From Gossypium raimondii (lineage: Eukaryota > Streptophyta > Magnoliopsida > Malvales > Malvaceae), in NCBI RefSeq assembly GCF_025698545.1, contig NC_068574.1, forward strand, positions 42,556,014 through 42,620,013: DNA of 64,000 nt. Direction: 5' to 3'. Made by a program: the position numbers and the translations under genes. The notes under the pieces were generated by a model. It did no database searches. It saw only the letters and a list, made by a program, of their open reading frames with translations, and was not told where the DNA came from. This document shows, in pieces, positions 34,367 through 45,841 of this stretch (position 1 is the first letter of the stretch; each line of letters starts with the position of its first letter).

Positions 34367-34896
34367 TAGCCAACGACCTGAGCCCTAGAAAGAATTCGGG
34401 TTTTCGACCCACGACCCTAATAGATCCCACTCGAAGGCTAAGTATAAGACGAATCACGAGAAGATAGCAAGGCAGGTTCGCAAATATGGCTCGAAAGGAG
34501 AGCTCGTGGACACGACTCACAAAAGAGAGGTCTGCGAGCACAGCTCGTTGTTTGAGCATGCAGGAGCCTAGGGAAAGCCACGGCCTCAGTTAACACACAC
34601 CTAAGGAGTGCGCAGATATGACCACATGCCCTGCAGGTCACCCTGACACATGTTCAACAGGTATGGAGCCCACTCAGGATGTTAGTCCTTGAAACAGAAA
34701 GGACTGCGTGCTCTCGTAGACACGTGCCCAGCAGGTCTGAAGTTCACAAAGAATGTCAATACTAAGGACAGAAAATGTCAGTATTGGAGGTAATGGAATC
34801 AAGAAAAAGTAGTGGGGCTCTGCTGTGAGCTGTAATTGTGCTTGTAACCATATGTATAAGTACCCCAATATTCCTATCAAGAAGAGAGGAGAAATA
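34367..34896. other. Spacer of unknown origin between divergent F-box copies
   Basis: A 530-bp stretch of near-normal GC, unlike its AT-rich surroundings, separating head-to-head copies C and D. It contains repeated gcaggt/ctcgtgg/cacgtg-like words and ends taacaaaaccatttcaagc where the D promoter homology begins. It could be an LTR fragment (an atgtataagtacccc segment near 34850 is LTR-like). No exon is recognisable. Confidence 0.4.
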
Positions 34897-35014
34897 TTAT
34901 GTAACAAAACCATTTCAAGCTTCTTACTTGATAGTCAGTGTCTTAAGATTAAAGTTCAAAACATTTCAAGTCGAAAGAAAATATAAGAAAATGTGAGGCT
35001 GAAAGAAAGGAGCA
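34897..35014 (+). promoter_or_regulatory. 5' flank/promoter remnant of F-box D
   Basis: Matches, inverted, the 5' flank of copy A at 11471-11590, including caagcttcttacttgatag and gaaagaaaggagcaatgg just before the ATG. Two-copy conservation supports a former promoter/5' UTR. Confidence 0.6.
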
Positions 35015-35265
35015 ATGGGACCAACAAGCTACAGACATGAACCTACAACAAAGATTTACAGATTGTTTCAACTCCCACACCATCTAATCTTAGACATTCT
35101 CTCAAGGCTTCCCATCAATTCCCTTCTCCATTGCAGGTATGTTTGAAATAGGTTCATCTCTTTCATTTTTTATCCTGAATTTGCATGGCTCCACCTTTCA
35201 ACATCACCCCTTTACATTTTAATCAACATTATGCCACCCCAAAAATCTTGAAAGAGGATCCACTT
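35015..35265 (+). pseudogene. F-box/FBA copy D, F-box part
   Basis: ATG at 35015 followed by 16 codons and the F-box motif LFQLPHHLILDILSRLPINSLLHCR. A TGA follows two codons later, where copy A has Cys in CICKRF; RFISF continues after it. Copia-5 inserts at 35266. The start is chosen because the flank of A shows the same ATG context. Confidence 0.85.
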
Positions 35266-35884
35266 TGTTGGAACATTTTCAAATATTTATAGTGTTCCAA
35301 TTAACTATAAATGAATAGGTGTAATTAATCAAAAGTTATATTATTTGATTTTTTGAAAAAGAATTATAACTATTTAAATAATATTATTTGAATAGTTATA
35401 ATATTAAATGAATAATTATGTGTTTATTTTAAAGACATTATTATTGAGAAAGACACATATTGAAAGATGTCTCTATGAAGAGACATGAAAATTCCTATAA
35501 ATAGGAATGAGATTTCATTTGGAAATCACACCAACAAATTCTAATATTTTTTTCTTTCCTTCCTTCATTTTCTAATATTATTAGATTATTTTATAAAGTA
35601 TTACTGCAGAAATCTTTTATAGAAATTGAGTTTCTTGTCATACATTGTTCAGTGTGTAGTGGGCTATTCTTGTCAGTGCAAAACGCAAATAGTCATTGGC
35701 TTCATTGTATCCTCGAGGTTAATTTGCTTGGAACTCATTTTCACACCAAAAATAGGTGGGGGTGAATATAACCTTAAAGATAGTGACTTGATACACGCCT
35801 TGGAGCCTTGTCCTATTTCTTCTTTTATTATTCGAGTTTCGTTCGTGTGTTCGAGATTTTCTTCACCGGAGATTTGTACTAAAA
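35266..35884 (+). repeat. Copia-5 5' LTR
   Basis: 619 bp, starts TGTTGGAAC. Its end is set by comparison with the 3' LTR (ttgtacttaca before the duplication); here it reads ttgtactaaaa, so the terminal CA is mutated. An attcctataaataggaatg segment near 35490-35510 supplies a TATA-like box. Confidence 0.88.
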
Positions 35885-35904
35885 ATTTTAAGGTTATATA
35901 ATTC

Positions 35905-37176
35905 ATGATGGCTACCATAACACATGAAAGTGGAACACTAAGGGAGTTGGCTTCCAACTTTGTCAAACTTGATCGGTTTGATGGTGGAAATTTTCGATGA
36001 TGGCAGAAAATGAGGCACTTCTTATTATCAACTTTGAAGATTATTTATGTTTTGGATACTCTAAGACTTGAAGAGAATGATAACGAATCTGTTGCTGCAA
36101 CCCGAGAAAGACAAAAATGGGACATTGCTGATTACATGTGCATGGGCCACATATTTAATAGTTTATCTGATGGTTTGTTCGACACCTACCAAAATGAGGT
36201 CACTGCTAAAGAATTATGGAACAAATTGGAGACAAGATACATGACCGAAGATGTTACAAGTAAAAAATTTATTGTCATTTGTTTCAATAATTATCAAATG
36301 GTTGATGGTCGTTTTGTTATGGAACAATTCTGTGATATTGAAAAGATGTTAAATCAATTCAAGCAATATGTTATGAAAATGGATGAAATGATTATCGTAT
36401 CCTCCATAATAGACAAACTTCCTCCATCTTGGAAAGACTTTAAAAGAAGTCTAAAACATAAGAAAGAGGAAATATCTCTTAAGGCTTTGGCAAATCATAT
36501 TCGTATTGAAGAAGAATATCAAAAACAATATCAGAAGCTAAATTCTGAAAATGCCAAAGTGCATGTTACGGTGGAAGTACAGACTACTAAACCATTCAAG
36601 AGAAAGTTCAAACAGACTGATAGAGCACCTAAGTTCAAAAAGAAACAAAAGGACTCATGCTATCATTGTGAAAAGCCAGGACATTTCAAGAATGAATGTC
36701 AATGTTTAAAGAATAAATCATCTTCTAAGGTTGATAATAACGAAAAGTTCGTAGCAATGATATGTGAAATTAATATGGCACAAGATGATAATACATGGTG
36801 GATTGATACCGGAGCAACCAAACATGTGTGCAAAGACAAAAGCATGTTCACAAAGTTCACACAATGTGAAAATGACAATGTCTTGTACATGGGAAATTCT
36901 TCCACCGCAGCAATGAAAGGCAAAAGGTCTGTTGAACTACAATTAACTTCTGGAAAGGTTTTAACCTTAAATGATGTATATTATGTACCAGAAGTTAGGA
37001 ATAATTTAGTGTTTGGAAGTCTGTTGAATAAGTTTGGTTTCAAACTTTTTTTTGAGGCAGATAAGTTTATTTTGTTTAAGGGAGGAATTTTTGTGGGGAA
37101 GGGTATATGTATGAGAGTATGTTCAAACTCAATATTATTAATAAGAATAAAATACTACTTCTACTTATATGGTTGA
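35905..37176 (+). pseudogene. Copia-5 gag and protease (one in-frame stop)
   Basis: ATG at 35905; a TGA at 35998-36000 precedes WQKM, then 388 open codons to 37176. UBN2-type gag (LWNKLETRYM, FNNYQMVDGR, DKLPPSWKDFKRSLKHKKEE), basic region, one zinc knuckle CYHCEKPGHFKNEC at about 36658-36699 with all C-C-H-C residues, then the protease WWIDTGATKHVC (D-T-G near 36803-36811) and NLVFGSLLNKFGF. A Met at 36010 lies after the stop, but translation from there would lack the gag N-terminus. The frame ends within the pre-integrase segment because of a frameshift. Confidence 0.9.
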
Positions 37177-38352
37177 ATCTTTTGTTTGTGTCATTATAGA
37201 TTAGGTCATTTGAATTATAGAAAATTGAATAACATGTATAAGTTAGATTTAATTCTGTTTTTAATAATAATATTGAAAAATGCAATACATGTATGTTGAC
37301 TAAAATTACAAGAAACCCTTTTCCCTAAGGTTAAAGAGAAAACAAAATTGCTTGATTGGATACATAGTGATTTATGTGACATGCATAATACTCCTACATT
37401 AGGTGGAAAGAAATATTTTGTTTCTTTTATTGATGATTGTTCTAGATATTGTTATGTATATTTATTGTATTCAAAAGATGAAGCGCTTGATAAATTTAAA
37501 GTTTATAAATCTGAAGTTGAACTTCAGTGTGAATCATTTATCAAGTGCTTAAGATCGGATAAATGTGGATAATACTATAATCCAAGTTATTTTGAATTCA
37601 CTGGAATTGTCCATCAAGTTTCAGCCCCTTACACACCACAACAAAATGGTGTAGCTGAAAGAAAAAATAGAGTCTTGACTGAAATGGTAAATTCAATGTT
37701 ATCATATTCAGGTCTTGGATAAGGTTCTTGAGGAGAAGCTGTTCTAACAGCTTGTCATATATTGAATAGAGTTCCTAATATGGAAACTAAAATAACCCTT
37801 TATGAACAACGAAAGAAAAAGAAACTAAACCTTAATTATTTGAAGGTTTGGGGTTGTAGAACTATTGTCAAAGTTCCAACACCTAAACGTAAAAAGTTAG
37901 GTGAAAGAGGAATTGAATGCATATTTATAGGTTATGCACATAATAGTAAGGCATATAGGTTCATGGTAATTGAACCAAATGATTCAATTTCAATTAATAT
38001 TGTTATTGAATTAAGAGATGCTATTTTTGATGAAAATAGATTTAATTCTATATCAAGACAATTATAGCCACAACAATTGATTCATTCTTCAAATGAGAAT
38101 GAAATTCCATTGGAACAAATTGATAATAATGATGAATCTTGTCAAGAATTAAGAAGATGTAAGAGGATTAAAAAGGTCAAAGATTTTGAACCAGATTTCA
38201 TTGTGTTTCTTGTAGAAGGAAAAGGTGAAAGTATATGCAATAAGATACCTTATTGTTATAATACAAAGTCTGATCCTATTACATTTGAAGAGGCAATCAA
38301 ATCTCAAGACTCTGCTTTTTGGAAAGAAGCAATAAATGATGAGATGGATTAA
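37177..38352 (+). pseudogene. Copia-5 integrase (broken)
   Basis: The HHCC region is only partly visible (CHYRLGHLNY near 37185-37220; Cys pair near 37270). Core: DWIHSDLCDM at 37351, FVSFIDDCSRYCYVYLL, then RSDKCG, where most copia integrases have RSDNGG, followed by a TAA. QQNGVAERKNR with the catalytic Glu lies near 37640. C-terminal GKR-type region: LNYLKVWGCRTIVKVP at 37840 and GIECIFIGYAHNSKAYRF. Stops at 37570, 37720 and 38065 split it. The acidic spacer 38077-38352 leads into RT. Confidence 0.87.
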
Positions 38353-38354
38353 TA

Positions 38355-39140
38355 ATGAGAAATCAAACTTGGATCTTAGTTGATCTTCCACTAGGTTCCA
38401 AACCAATAGGTTGTAAATGGATCTTTAAAAAAAAATTGAAGGTCGATGGAACCATTGATAAATTTAAAGCAAGGTTGGTAGCCAAAGGTTTTACAGAAAA
38501 ACAAGGTATTGATTACTTTGATACCTATGCTCCAGTAGCAAGAATTGTTACAATTAGACTCTTAACATCATGTACCTCTATATATAATTTGGTTGTTCAC
38601 CAAATGGATGTTAAAACTACATTTTTAAATGGTGAATTGGAAGAGAAAGTGTACATGGAACAACTGGAAGGATTTGTTGTTCCAGGACAAGAGCATAAGG
38701 TATGTAAGCTTGTTAAATCTTTATATGGACTTAAACAAGCACCAAAACAATGGCACCAAAAGTTTGACAAGGTTGTTTTCGCTAATGGTTATAAAATAAA
38801 TGAATCCTATAAATGCATATATAACAAATTTGAAAATGGAAAAGGTGTCATAATTTGCTTATATGTAGATGACATGCTCATTTTTGGCACAGATTTGGAA
38901 CAAATAGAAAACACAAAGAAATTCTTGTCAAACAACTTTGCTATGAAGGATATGAGTATAGCAGATGTTATTCTTGGGATTAAAATAACACGAGATGAAA
39001 TCACTATAGCTTTATTACAATTACATTACATTGAAAATGTGCTTAAAAAGTTTGATCTTTTCAACTGTATACTAGCATCTACACCCATGGATCCTCAAAT
39101 AAAATTAGTATCTAATGCTGGTAGGAAAATTGATCAATAG
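38355..39140 (+). pseudogene. Copia-5 reverse transcriptase (open 261 codons)
   Basis: Open through the RT fingers and palm: GCKWIFKKK, KARLVAKGFTEKQGIDYFDTYAPVAR, HQMDVKTTFLNGELEEKVYMEQ, KSLYGLKQAPKQWHQKFD, active-site YVDD at 38872-38883, MKDMSIADVILGIKI. One TAG at 39138-39140 separates it from the connection/RNase H part. The start is artificial: the real pol is a polyprotein continuing from integrase. All RT catalytic Asp positions I can recognise are kept. Confidence 0.9.
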
Positions 39141-39808
39141 AAATATGTAAGTTTAATTGGTTGTCTTATGTACATGACTTGTACAAGACCAGATATTGCA
39201 TATGCAGTTGGAAAATTGAGTAGGTACACAAGTAATCCAAGTAGTTTGCAATGGCAAGCTTTGAATAGAGTACTTAGGTACTTAAAGAAAACTATTAACT
39301 ATGGATTGTGTTATAATGGATGTCCTCCAGTTTTAGAAGGGTATTCAGATACTAGTTGGATTGCAAGTTTGACGATCATGCATCTATTAGTGGATGGATC
39401 TTCATTCTTGGTGGAGGAGTCATTTCTTGGGGTTTCAAGAAACAAACATGTATTATTGATTCCACCATGGCAGCAGAATTTATTGCATTAGCTGCTGCAT
39501 CTAAAGAAGCAGACTGATTAAGAAATTTGCTTTATGATGTACCTTTATGGCCTAAGCCAATTTCACCTATTTATATCCGTTGTGATAGTGAGACTACTCT
39601 AGCAAAAGCATATAGTCAAGTATATAATGGAAAGTCTAAACACATTGGATTAAGACATAGTTATGTCCGACAATTAATTTTTAATGGAGTGATCACTATT
39701 AATTATGTGAGGTCAAGTGAAAATTTGGTGGATCCTTTGACAAAAAGTCTTGCTAGAGATGCAGTAAAAAGGACTTCAAAAGGGATGAGACTCAAGCCCA
39801 TTAATTAG
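39141..39808 (+). pseudogene. Copia-5 connection and RNase H (broken)
   Basis: MTCTRPDIAYAVGKLSRYTSNPS starts at 39171. RNase H starts with GYSDTSWIA (first Asp) near 39345, shifts frame near 39375, and has AAEFIALAAASKEA (catalytic Glu) in another frame near 39470. It ends with CDSETTLAKA and KHIGLRHSYVRQ near 39580-39680. A frameshift and a TGA near 39516 disable it. Confidence 0.88.
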
Positions 39809-40349
39809 AGTCACCCATGATGGAAACTCGACTCAACGCTTAATGATAAGGGAAGGATGAGACAAAGTACATCATTAGTATGTGACTGTTAGCACTATAA
39901 ATAAATCCATCCTAAGATTAAAGTGCTAGGTACCCGTAATGATAAGGGAATGATGAGTAATGTATTCTTAATGGACCCATAACATAAATATGTTAAAGCG
40001 TTATAATTACGGGAACACTCTTGATGGGATCTACCTATGTGAATGGAAGTATGGTCGCTTCTAGGAGCTCAAGGGCTTGGCTCTAACAACACTCATGAAA
40101 ATAGGACATAGACACATGTCCATAATAGTGTCCCTAGATACTATGCATTGACCGATGTTGAAATCATTGTGTGAGATGTGTTTGGTTAATCAAATGGAAT
40201 AGTTGGTTCAAAGCTTAGTCTACCATACAATTTCGATTAACTTTAACATGTTTTCACTAAGTGAAGGTTCAATCGTAAGATACCTTCATTTATGCAAATT
40301 GATTTCCAAGAGTATTAAAATTCAAAATATTTTGAAAGTGATGGGAGAT
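39809..40349 (+). other. Copia-5 3' untranslated region
   Basis: 540 bp between the end of RNase H and the 3' LTR. It contains two copies of taatgataagggaa (39840 and 39938). No frame. Confidence 0.7.
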
Positions 40350-40878
40350 TGTTGGAACATTTTCAAATATTTATAGTGTTCCAATAATTATAAATGAATG
40401 GATGTAATTAATCAAAAGTTATATTATTTGATTTTTTGAAAAAGAATTATAACTATTTAAATAATATCATTTGAATAGTTATAATATTAAATGAATAATT
40501 ATGTGTTTATTTTAAAGACATTATTATTTAGAAAAACACCTATTGAAAGATGTTTCTATGAATAGTTATAATATTTAGATTATTTTATAAAGTATTACTA
40601 CAGAAATCTTTTATAGAAATTGAGTTTCTTGTCATACATTATTCAATGTGTAGTGGGCTATTCTCGTCAGTGCAAAACGCAAATAGTCATTGGCTTCATT
40701 GTATCCTCGAGATTAATTTGCTTGGAACTCATTTGCACACCGAAAATAGGTGGGGGCGAATATAACCTTAAATATAGTGACTTGATATACGCCTTGGAGT
40801 TTTGTCCTGTTTCTTCTTTTTCTGTTCGAGTTTCGTTCATGTGTTCGAGATTTTTTTCACCGGAGATTTGTACTTACA
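40350..40878 (+). repeat. Copia-5 3' LTR
   Basis: 529 bp, starts TGTTGGAAC and ends cttaca before the second cactt. Compared with the 5' LTR it lacks about 85 bp in the middle. Confidence 0.9.
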
Positions 40879-40883
40879 CACTT

Positions 40884-41393
40884 ATCCCACATTGATGTCG
40901 ATGGTGCACATTTCCAGGTCTCCAGACTCAAATTTACACCCAAATCTAATTAACTGACTTGGAATATTTCTGATGTGAGTGCTTGCAATGGTTTGCTTTG
41001 TTTAGTTGGACCCAAAAAAGATGACCCTTTCTATGTGTGTAACCCAATTTTGGGTGAATTTATCACTATTCAACAACTTATAAGGATAGGTGCATGAGTC
41101 ATTTTTGGGGGCTTGGTTATTCAATTGCCACAAATCAATACAAACTTTTGCAAAGCTATTATCCTACACTTGAATTGAATTACCCAACGGCTGAAATATA
41201 CACCATTGGGAGTGGTTCATGGAGAAGCATAGGAAATACACCTACTGGCTCTGTTTCTTTACCTTTCAATGCTTTCTTGAATGGAGCCCTTCACTGGTCG
41301 AAATCTTCTCTTGGTGGTGAATTCATAAATTCTTTTGACTTTGATACTGAGCGGTTTCGGATAGTTCCACCCCCTGATCATTTTTAAGAATTG
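40884..41393 (+). pseudogene. F-box/FBA copy D, middle part
   Basis: Continues from LSHIDVDGAHFQVSRLKFTP, with TAA after PKSN, then WNISDVSACNGLLCLVGPKKDDPFYVCNPILGEF (nine bases shorter than A and C). After a frameshift near 41085 comes WGLGYSIATNQYKLLQSYYPT, IGSGSWRSIGNTP, FLNGALHWSK, FDFDTERFRIVPPPDHF, then TAA at 41386-41388 where relatives have Gln. Copia-6 inserts at 41394. Confidence 0.86.
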
Positions 41394-41884
41394 TGTTGGT
41401 GCTGTAACTGAAACTAACAGACTCAACACAGACTTGTCAAGCAAGTCTCGAGACTTGCTGAGCAAACAAGAGAATTCGAGCAGAAGAAAGGAAGAAAAGC
41501 TAAGAAAAAATGAAGAGGAAAAAAATGATGAACAAACTGAACTTCATTCATCTAATTGAATAATGGCATAATGCCAATACATAAAACAAGCACTAAGCTT
41601 GTCAAAAACAGCAAGTAATTACCTAAACATCACCTACTCCCACTAATTACATGGAAACTTGAAATTTTAGCTTGTAAACCTATACAAAGTTGTGTTTACA
41701 GCTCATACATAAGCTAATTACATCAGTCAACAATCTAACTTAGTTAGAAATGAACTAAGATTACATTTCATTGACTAGAAATTACAAAATAAACAAAATA
41801 AGCTTGCATCAGCAGCTCCTGCATGTCTTGGTCTTCATGGCCTACATGTTGTCGAGTTTGCTGCATGCTGAACCAACTTCATCA
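41394..41884 (-). repeat. Copia-6 3' LTR
   Basis: 491 bp; the polypurine tract (ctcctccttgg on plus) adjoins at 41885-41895. Confidence 0.94.
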
Positions 41885-41887
41885 CTC

Positions 41888-43298
41888 CTCCTTGGTTTGC
41901 ATGGAGCGAACACCTAGTTTCTTTCTTAGACATTCGAACCTTGTGACACTAAGGGCTTTGGTTAAAATGTCTGCAAGTTGATCCTCTGAATTACAGTGGA
42001 TCAGCTTTACTTCCTAAGCTTGCTCCATTTCTCGAACAACATGTAACTTGATGCTGAAATGCTTTGTTCTTCCATGGAACACTGGATTTCTAGCAATTGC
42101 TACTATGATTGGTTGTCACAGAAGATCTCGGTAGCTTCCTCTTGATGCACATTCAAGTCACCAAGATTTTCCTTAGCCATATGGCTTGGTTGATGACACT
42201 TCTGCTGCCACATACTCGCTGCTTGATGGATTGAGCCACTAGACTTTGCTTCTTGAGCTCCAAGCAAAACATGGCTGAACCAAGGTTAAAAGCATACCCT
42301 GAGGTGCTTTTCATGTCATCTATCGAGCCAGCCCAGTCACTATCAGTGTACCCAACCAGCTTCAGATTTCCTTCTTTGCTATACTTCAAACCATAGTTTA
42401 AAGTGCCTTTGACATATCTCAGCACTCTCTTTGCAGCTTGGAAATGCTTCTCATTGCAGCAATGCAAGAACCTTGAGAGCAATCCCACAGCATACATGAT
42501 GTCTGGTCTAGTGGCAGTCAAGTATAGCAAGCAACCAACTAGACTCTTGTAGGTTGTTTCACATACCTTCTCAAAATCACCTTGGCTCGATAGTTTTTCT
42601 CCAACAGCAACAGGTGTTTTAGTTGCCTTGCTATTTTGCATGGAGAACTTGGTCAGAATCTTTGTGGCAAAGCTTCTCTGGCTTAGAAATATCTCATTCT
42701 GTACTTGAGACACCTCTATTCCAAGAAAATAGGACATCTCCCCAAGATCAGACATTTCAAACACTTCCTGCATCTTGATCTTGAACTCAGCTAGCACTGC
42801 TCGATCTCCTCCTGTCACCAGAAGGTCATCAACATACAGGGACACAATGAGTTGTGTTTGTGTCCCTTGTTTCTTGACATACAGTGTTGGCTCACTCTTG
42901 CTTCGATCAAATCCCAGATCAGTCAAGTAGCCATCGATTCTGCTGTACCAGGCCCTTGGAGCCTGTTTTAATCCATATAGGGCCTTCTTCAGTTTGTAGA
43001 CCATATGCTCTCTACTAGCTATTTCAAACCCTTGTGGTTGTTCAACATAGATGTCTTCATCTAAGAAACCATTCAGAAAGGCTGATTTCACATCAAGTTG
43101 ATGGATTTTCCATTCGAGCTGTACTGCTAAGGCAATCACTAGTCTGATGGTGTCGAGCCTGGCCACTGGTGCAAAGGTCTCCAGGTAGTCCAAGCCATAC
43201 TTCTGACTGAACCCCTTGACAACTAGCCTTGCTTTCAGTTTGTTCAAGGTTCCATCAGCATTGTGCTTGACTTTGTACACCCATTTCACCCCAATCAC
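41888..43298 (-). pseudogene. Copia-6 RT and RNase H (381 open codons)
   Basis: Open from 43298 to 42153: [75 protein letters not shown], active-site YVDD at 42825-42836, MSYFLGIEVS, YLTATRPDIMYAV, then RNase H with GYTDSDWAGSIDD. Where Copia-2 and -3 have the catalytic AEAEY block, this copy reads IKQRVCG because of a local frame change, so RNase H lacks its Glu in frame. The remaining C-terminus (42152-41888) is in shifted frames. Confidence 0.92.
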
Positions 43299-43508
43299 CT
43301 TCCTTTTGGTGGCCTTTCAACCAATTCCAGTGCGGTTCTTCTCAATCATCTTGATCTCCTCGGCCATTACCTGCTTCCACCCTTGCTGAGCCTCAGCCTC
43401 TTCAAAGTTGCTTGGTTCAGCTATGGCTACATGAGCCCTTTCATAAATCTCAGTCAATGGCCTTGTTCCTCTGACTGGTTCATCATCAATGTCCATTTCT
43501 GGAACATT
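43299..43508 (-). pseudogene. Copia-6 integrase-RT junction (shifted)
   Basis: Short stretch between the integrase and RT frames. On minus it reads ERAHVAIAEPSNFEEAEAQQGW and KQVMAEEIKMIEKNRTG-like pieces in changing frames, the usual linker before copia RT. Confidence 0.7.
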
Positions 43509-44685
43509 TTAGTGCAGCTCGGCTTGGTGCATTGCTAGTTCTTCAGAAACTTCTTCAGGTTCATGTCTTTCCCAGTTCCAACATGACCTTTCATCAAAAA
43601 CCACATCCCTGCTAACTGACACCTTGTTTGTTGAAGGATCCAAGATCCTATAGCCTTTCTTAACAGTGCTGTAGCCCATCAGTACACCAGGTTGAGCTTT
43701 TTCAGACAATTTGTCCCTTTTAACAGCAGGTACATGTGCATAACAGATGCATCCAAAGACCTTCAGATGAACCAGTGATGGCTTGAAGCCAAACCAGGCC
43801 TCGAATGGAGTCTGCTGAACCAAAGCCTTGGTTGGAAGTCTATTTTGAATGTATGTTGCAGTGTTAACTGCTTCTGCCCATAGTGCTTTAGGCAGATTCT
43901 TCTGAATCATCAAGCATCTGGCCATATCCATCAAACTCCTATTCTTCCTTTCACTTACACCATTCTGCTGAGGTGTATATGTGTTGGTAAGTTGATGTTT
44001 GATGCCTGCCTTATCACAGAAGGCTTGGAACTGAGCTGAGGTGTACTCAGTCCCATTATCAGACCTTATGGTCTTCAGCTTGCAGCCTGTTTCAGTCTCA
44101 GAAGCAGTCTTGAACTTCCAAAACACTGAGGCCACCTCTGATTTTTGTTTTAAGAAGTAAATCCATTAATATCTTGAAAAATCATCAATGAACAGTATAA
44201 AATACCTGTTTCCACTTAATGACTCAGTCTTCATAGGGCCACACACATCAGTATGCACCAGTTGGAGTTTTTCAGAGGTTCTCCAGGCTTGATTCGAGGA
44301 AAATGGGAGTCTGGCCTGCTTTCCTAGTTGACATACTTTACATACATCATCATGGTCCACTGAGTTGATGAAATTTTCAGCCAGTCCTCTCGACCATTCA
44401 GACCATCGATCCGAAGTTGGCATGTCGATCTTTGATGCCTGACTTGGATTCATCGATGTGGTTGTGTAGGCGATGTCGACTTCTTTGTCGATCAACCACA
44501 AAGCTCTTATCAGCCATAGGGACTGCCATCAGTTTGGATCCACTTGGATCACTGATTTGGCACTGGTGGTCTTTAAACACAATGAATAACCTTTTTCCAA
44601 CAAGCGAGCTATCTTGAAAGCGGGTTTTCATCAATTTGAGCACCAACAACACATTTGAAATCACTTTGGTACTGTAAGGGTGCAT
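43509..44685 (-). pseudogene. Copia-6 integrase (broken)
   Basis: The 44685-44166 part holds the pre-integrase segment (SNVLLVLKLMKTR..., HANFGSMV) with the LWHxRLGH motif damaged by two shifts near 44400-44450, then [14 protein letters not shown] (both Cys kept) and [30 protein letters not shown]. After a stop near 44165 the core continues at 44135-43509: RSDNGTEYTSAQF, QQNGVSERKNRSLMDMARCL with the catalytic Glu, and VFGCICYAHVPAVKRDKL. Confidence 0.9.
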
Positions 44686-44921
44686 ATCGACATCACCCTT
44701 GCCTTGACTTGAATAAAATGACCATTTCCTATCTTGACTTTAGTTCTGCAGCTTACGTCTAAAGACTTGAAGATTGCAGCATCAGGTGTCATGTGGTTGG
44801 TGCATCCACTGTCTAGGAGCCAACCAGATGAGGACCTTTCCTGAGCAGCTGAGCATGACACAGTAAAGACTTGCTCCTCTTGGTCACTGTCCTCTTTAGC
44901 TACTCGAGCCTCAGCTTTCAT
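44661..44921 (-). pseudogene. Copia-6 protease
   Basis: KAEARVAKEDSDQEEQVFTV linker, then WLLDSGCTNHMTPDAAIF with D-S-G intact, then KVKIGNGHFIQVKAR. The frame is lost before the end of the domain. Confidence 0.88.
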
Positions 44922-45795
44922 CTGTTGAAACTGATTCTGCCTCGATTTGGTCTTACTCTTGCAGACTCTCTCAACATGACCCTTCTTCTTACAATGCTGA
45001 CATACAGTTTCTGGATTAAACCATCACTTTTCTTCTGGATGACCAACCCTTCTGCAGTGCTTGCAAGTCTGACCATCTCTCCTTGCAGCATCATTCTTAG
45101 GTTTGTCTCTCCAAGCCTTCTTGCCTTTGTAGGCAGTATTTGTTCTTGCCTGAAAGGCACCTTCTTGGTGCTCCTCCAGTCTGCTTGCCCTCCTCTGCTC
45201 TTGAGCATATAGAGCATTGATCAACTCTGTCAGGGAGATGGTGGATAGATCCCTTGAGTCCTCGAGAGATGAGATTTTTGCCTCATACCTCTCAGGCAGA
45301 GTTGCTATAACCTTCTCCACTATCCTAGCTTCATTGAACTGCTCTCCAAGGAGCCTGATGCTGTTAACCACAGCCATAATCCTGTCAGAATATTGCTTGA
45401 CAGTTTCTTCTTCCTTCATCTTCAAATTCTCGAAATCTCTCCTCAAGTTCAACAACTGTTGCTGCCTTGTCCTCTCTGTCCCTTGAAACTCTTCCTGCAA
45501 CTTGTCCCAGGCCTATTTTGGTGATTCACAGGCCATAATCCTTGTGAAAATCACATCAGACACTGAGTTCTGGATGCAAGACATGGCTTTGTGCCTCTTG
45601 GTCCTCTCATCGACATCTTTGCTGATCCGAGCCCTTTGTTGGATTGCCTCTAAGTGGTTCTGGTTCAACATCTGAGTTGACCACCTCCCACAGATCGTAT
45701 GCCTGCAGGTATGTCTTCATTTTGACCACCCATATGTGATAGCCTTCTCCATTGAAGACTTGAGGTGCAGCTGGTGAAAAGCTTGATGAAGCCAT
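44922..45795 (-). pseudogene. Copia-6 gag (broken)
   Basis: ATG at 45795 (MASSSFSPAAPQVFNGEGY), HIWVVKMKTYLQAYDLWEVV, then a frameshift near 45650. It resumes SCIQNSVSDVIFTRIMAC with TAG at about 45515 for a Gln codon, then open 45500-45024: EEFQGTERTRQQQ, MKEEETVKQYSDRIMAVVNSIRL, LPERYEAKISSLEDSRDLSTISLTELINALYAQEQ, and zinc knuckle CKHCRRVGHPEEK ended by TGA near 45025. A second knuckle CQHCKKKGHVERVC lies just after. Confidence 0.9.
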
Positions 45796-45841
45796 GTATT
45801 TGTATAACTGATCCCTTAAGAAATAGGCTCTAGATACCAAT

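Larger units (their letters stand above)
35266..40878 (+). mobile_element. Copia-5: full-length Ty1/copia element in F-box D
   Basis: A 5,613-bp element flanked by exact duplications cactt (35261-35265 and 40879-40883). 5' LTR 619 bp; 3' LTR 529 bp, with an internal loss of about 85 bp. A different lineage from Copia-1/2/6: a long gag-protease frame, single CCHC knuckle, different primer region. The best-preserved internal coding region of the window with Copia-6. The solo LTR at 12.0-12.7 kb is the same family. Confidence 0.94.

Noticed and set aside
35626..35901. 91-codon frame repeated at 40620-40895 and, inverted, near 12080-12286
   Set aside because: All three lie in LTRs of one copia family; the frame is a by-product of LTR sequence.
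43263..43538. 91-codon plus-strand frame
   Set aside because: Antisense shadow of the Copia-6 integrase-RT junction.
44871..45212. 113-codon plus-strand frame
   Set aside because: Antisense shadow of Copia-6 gag/protease.
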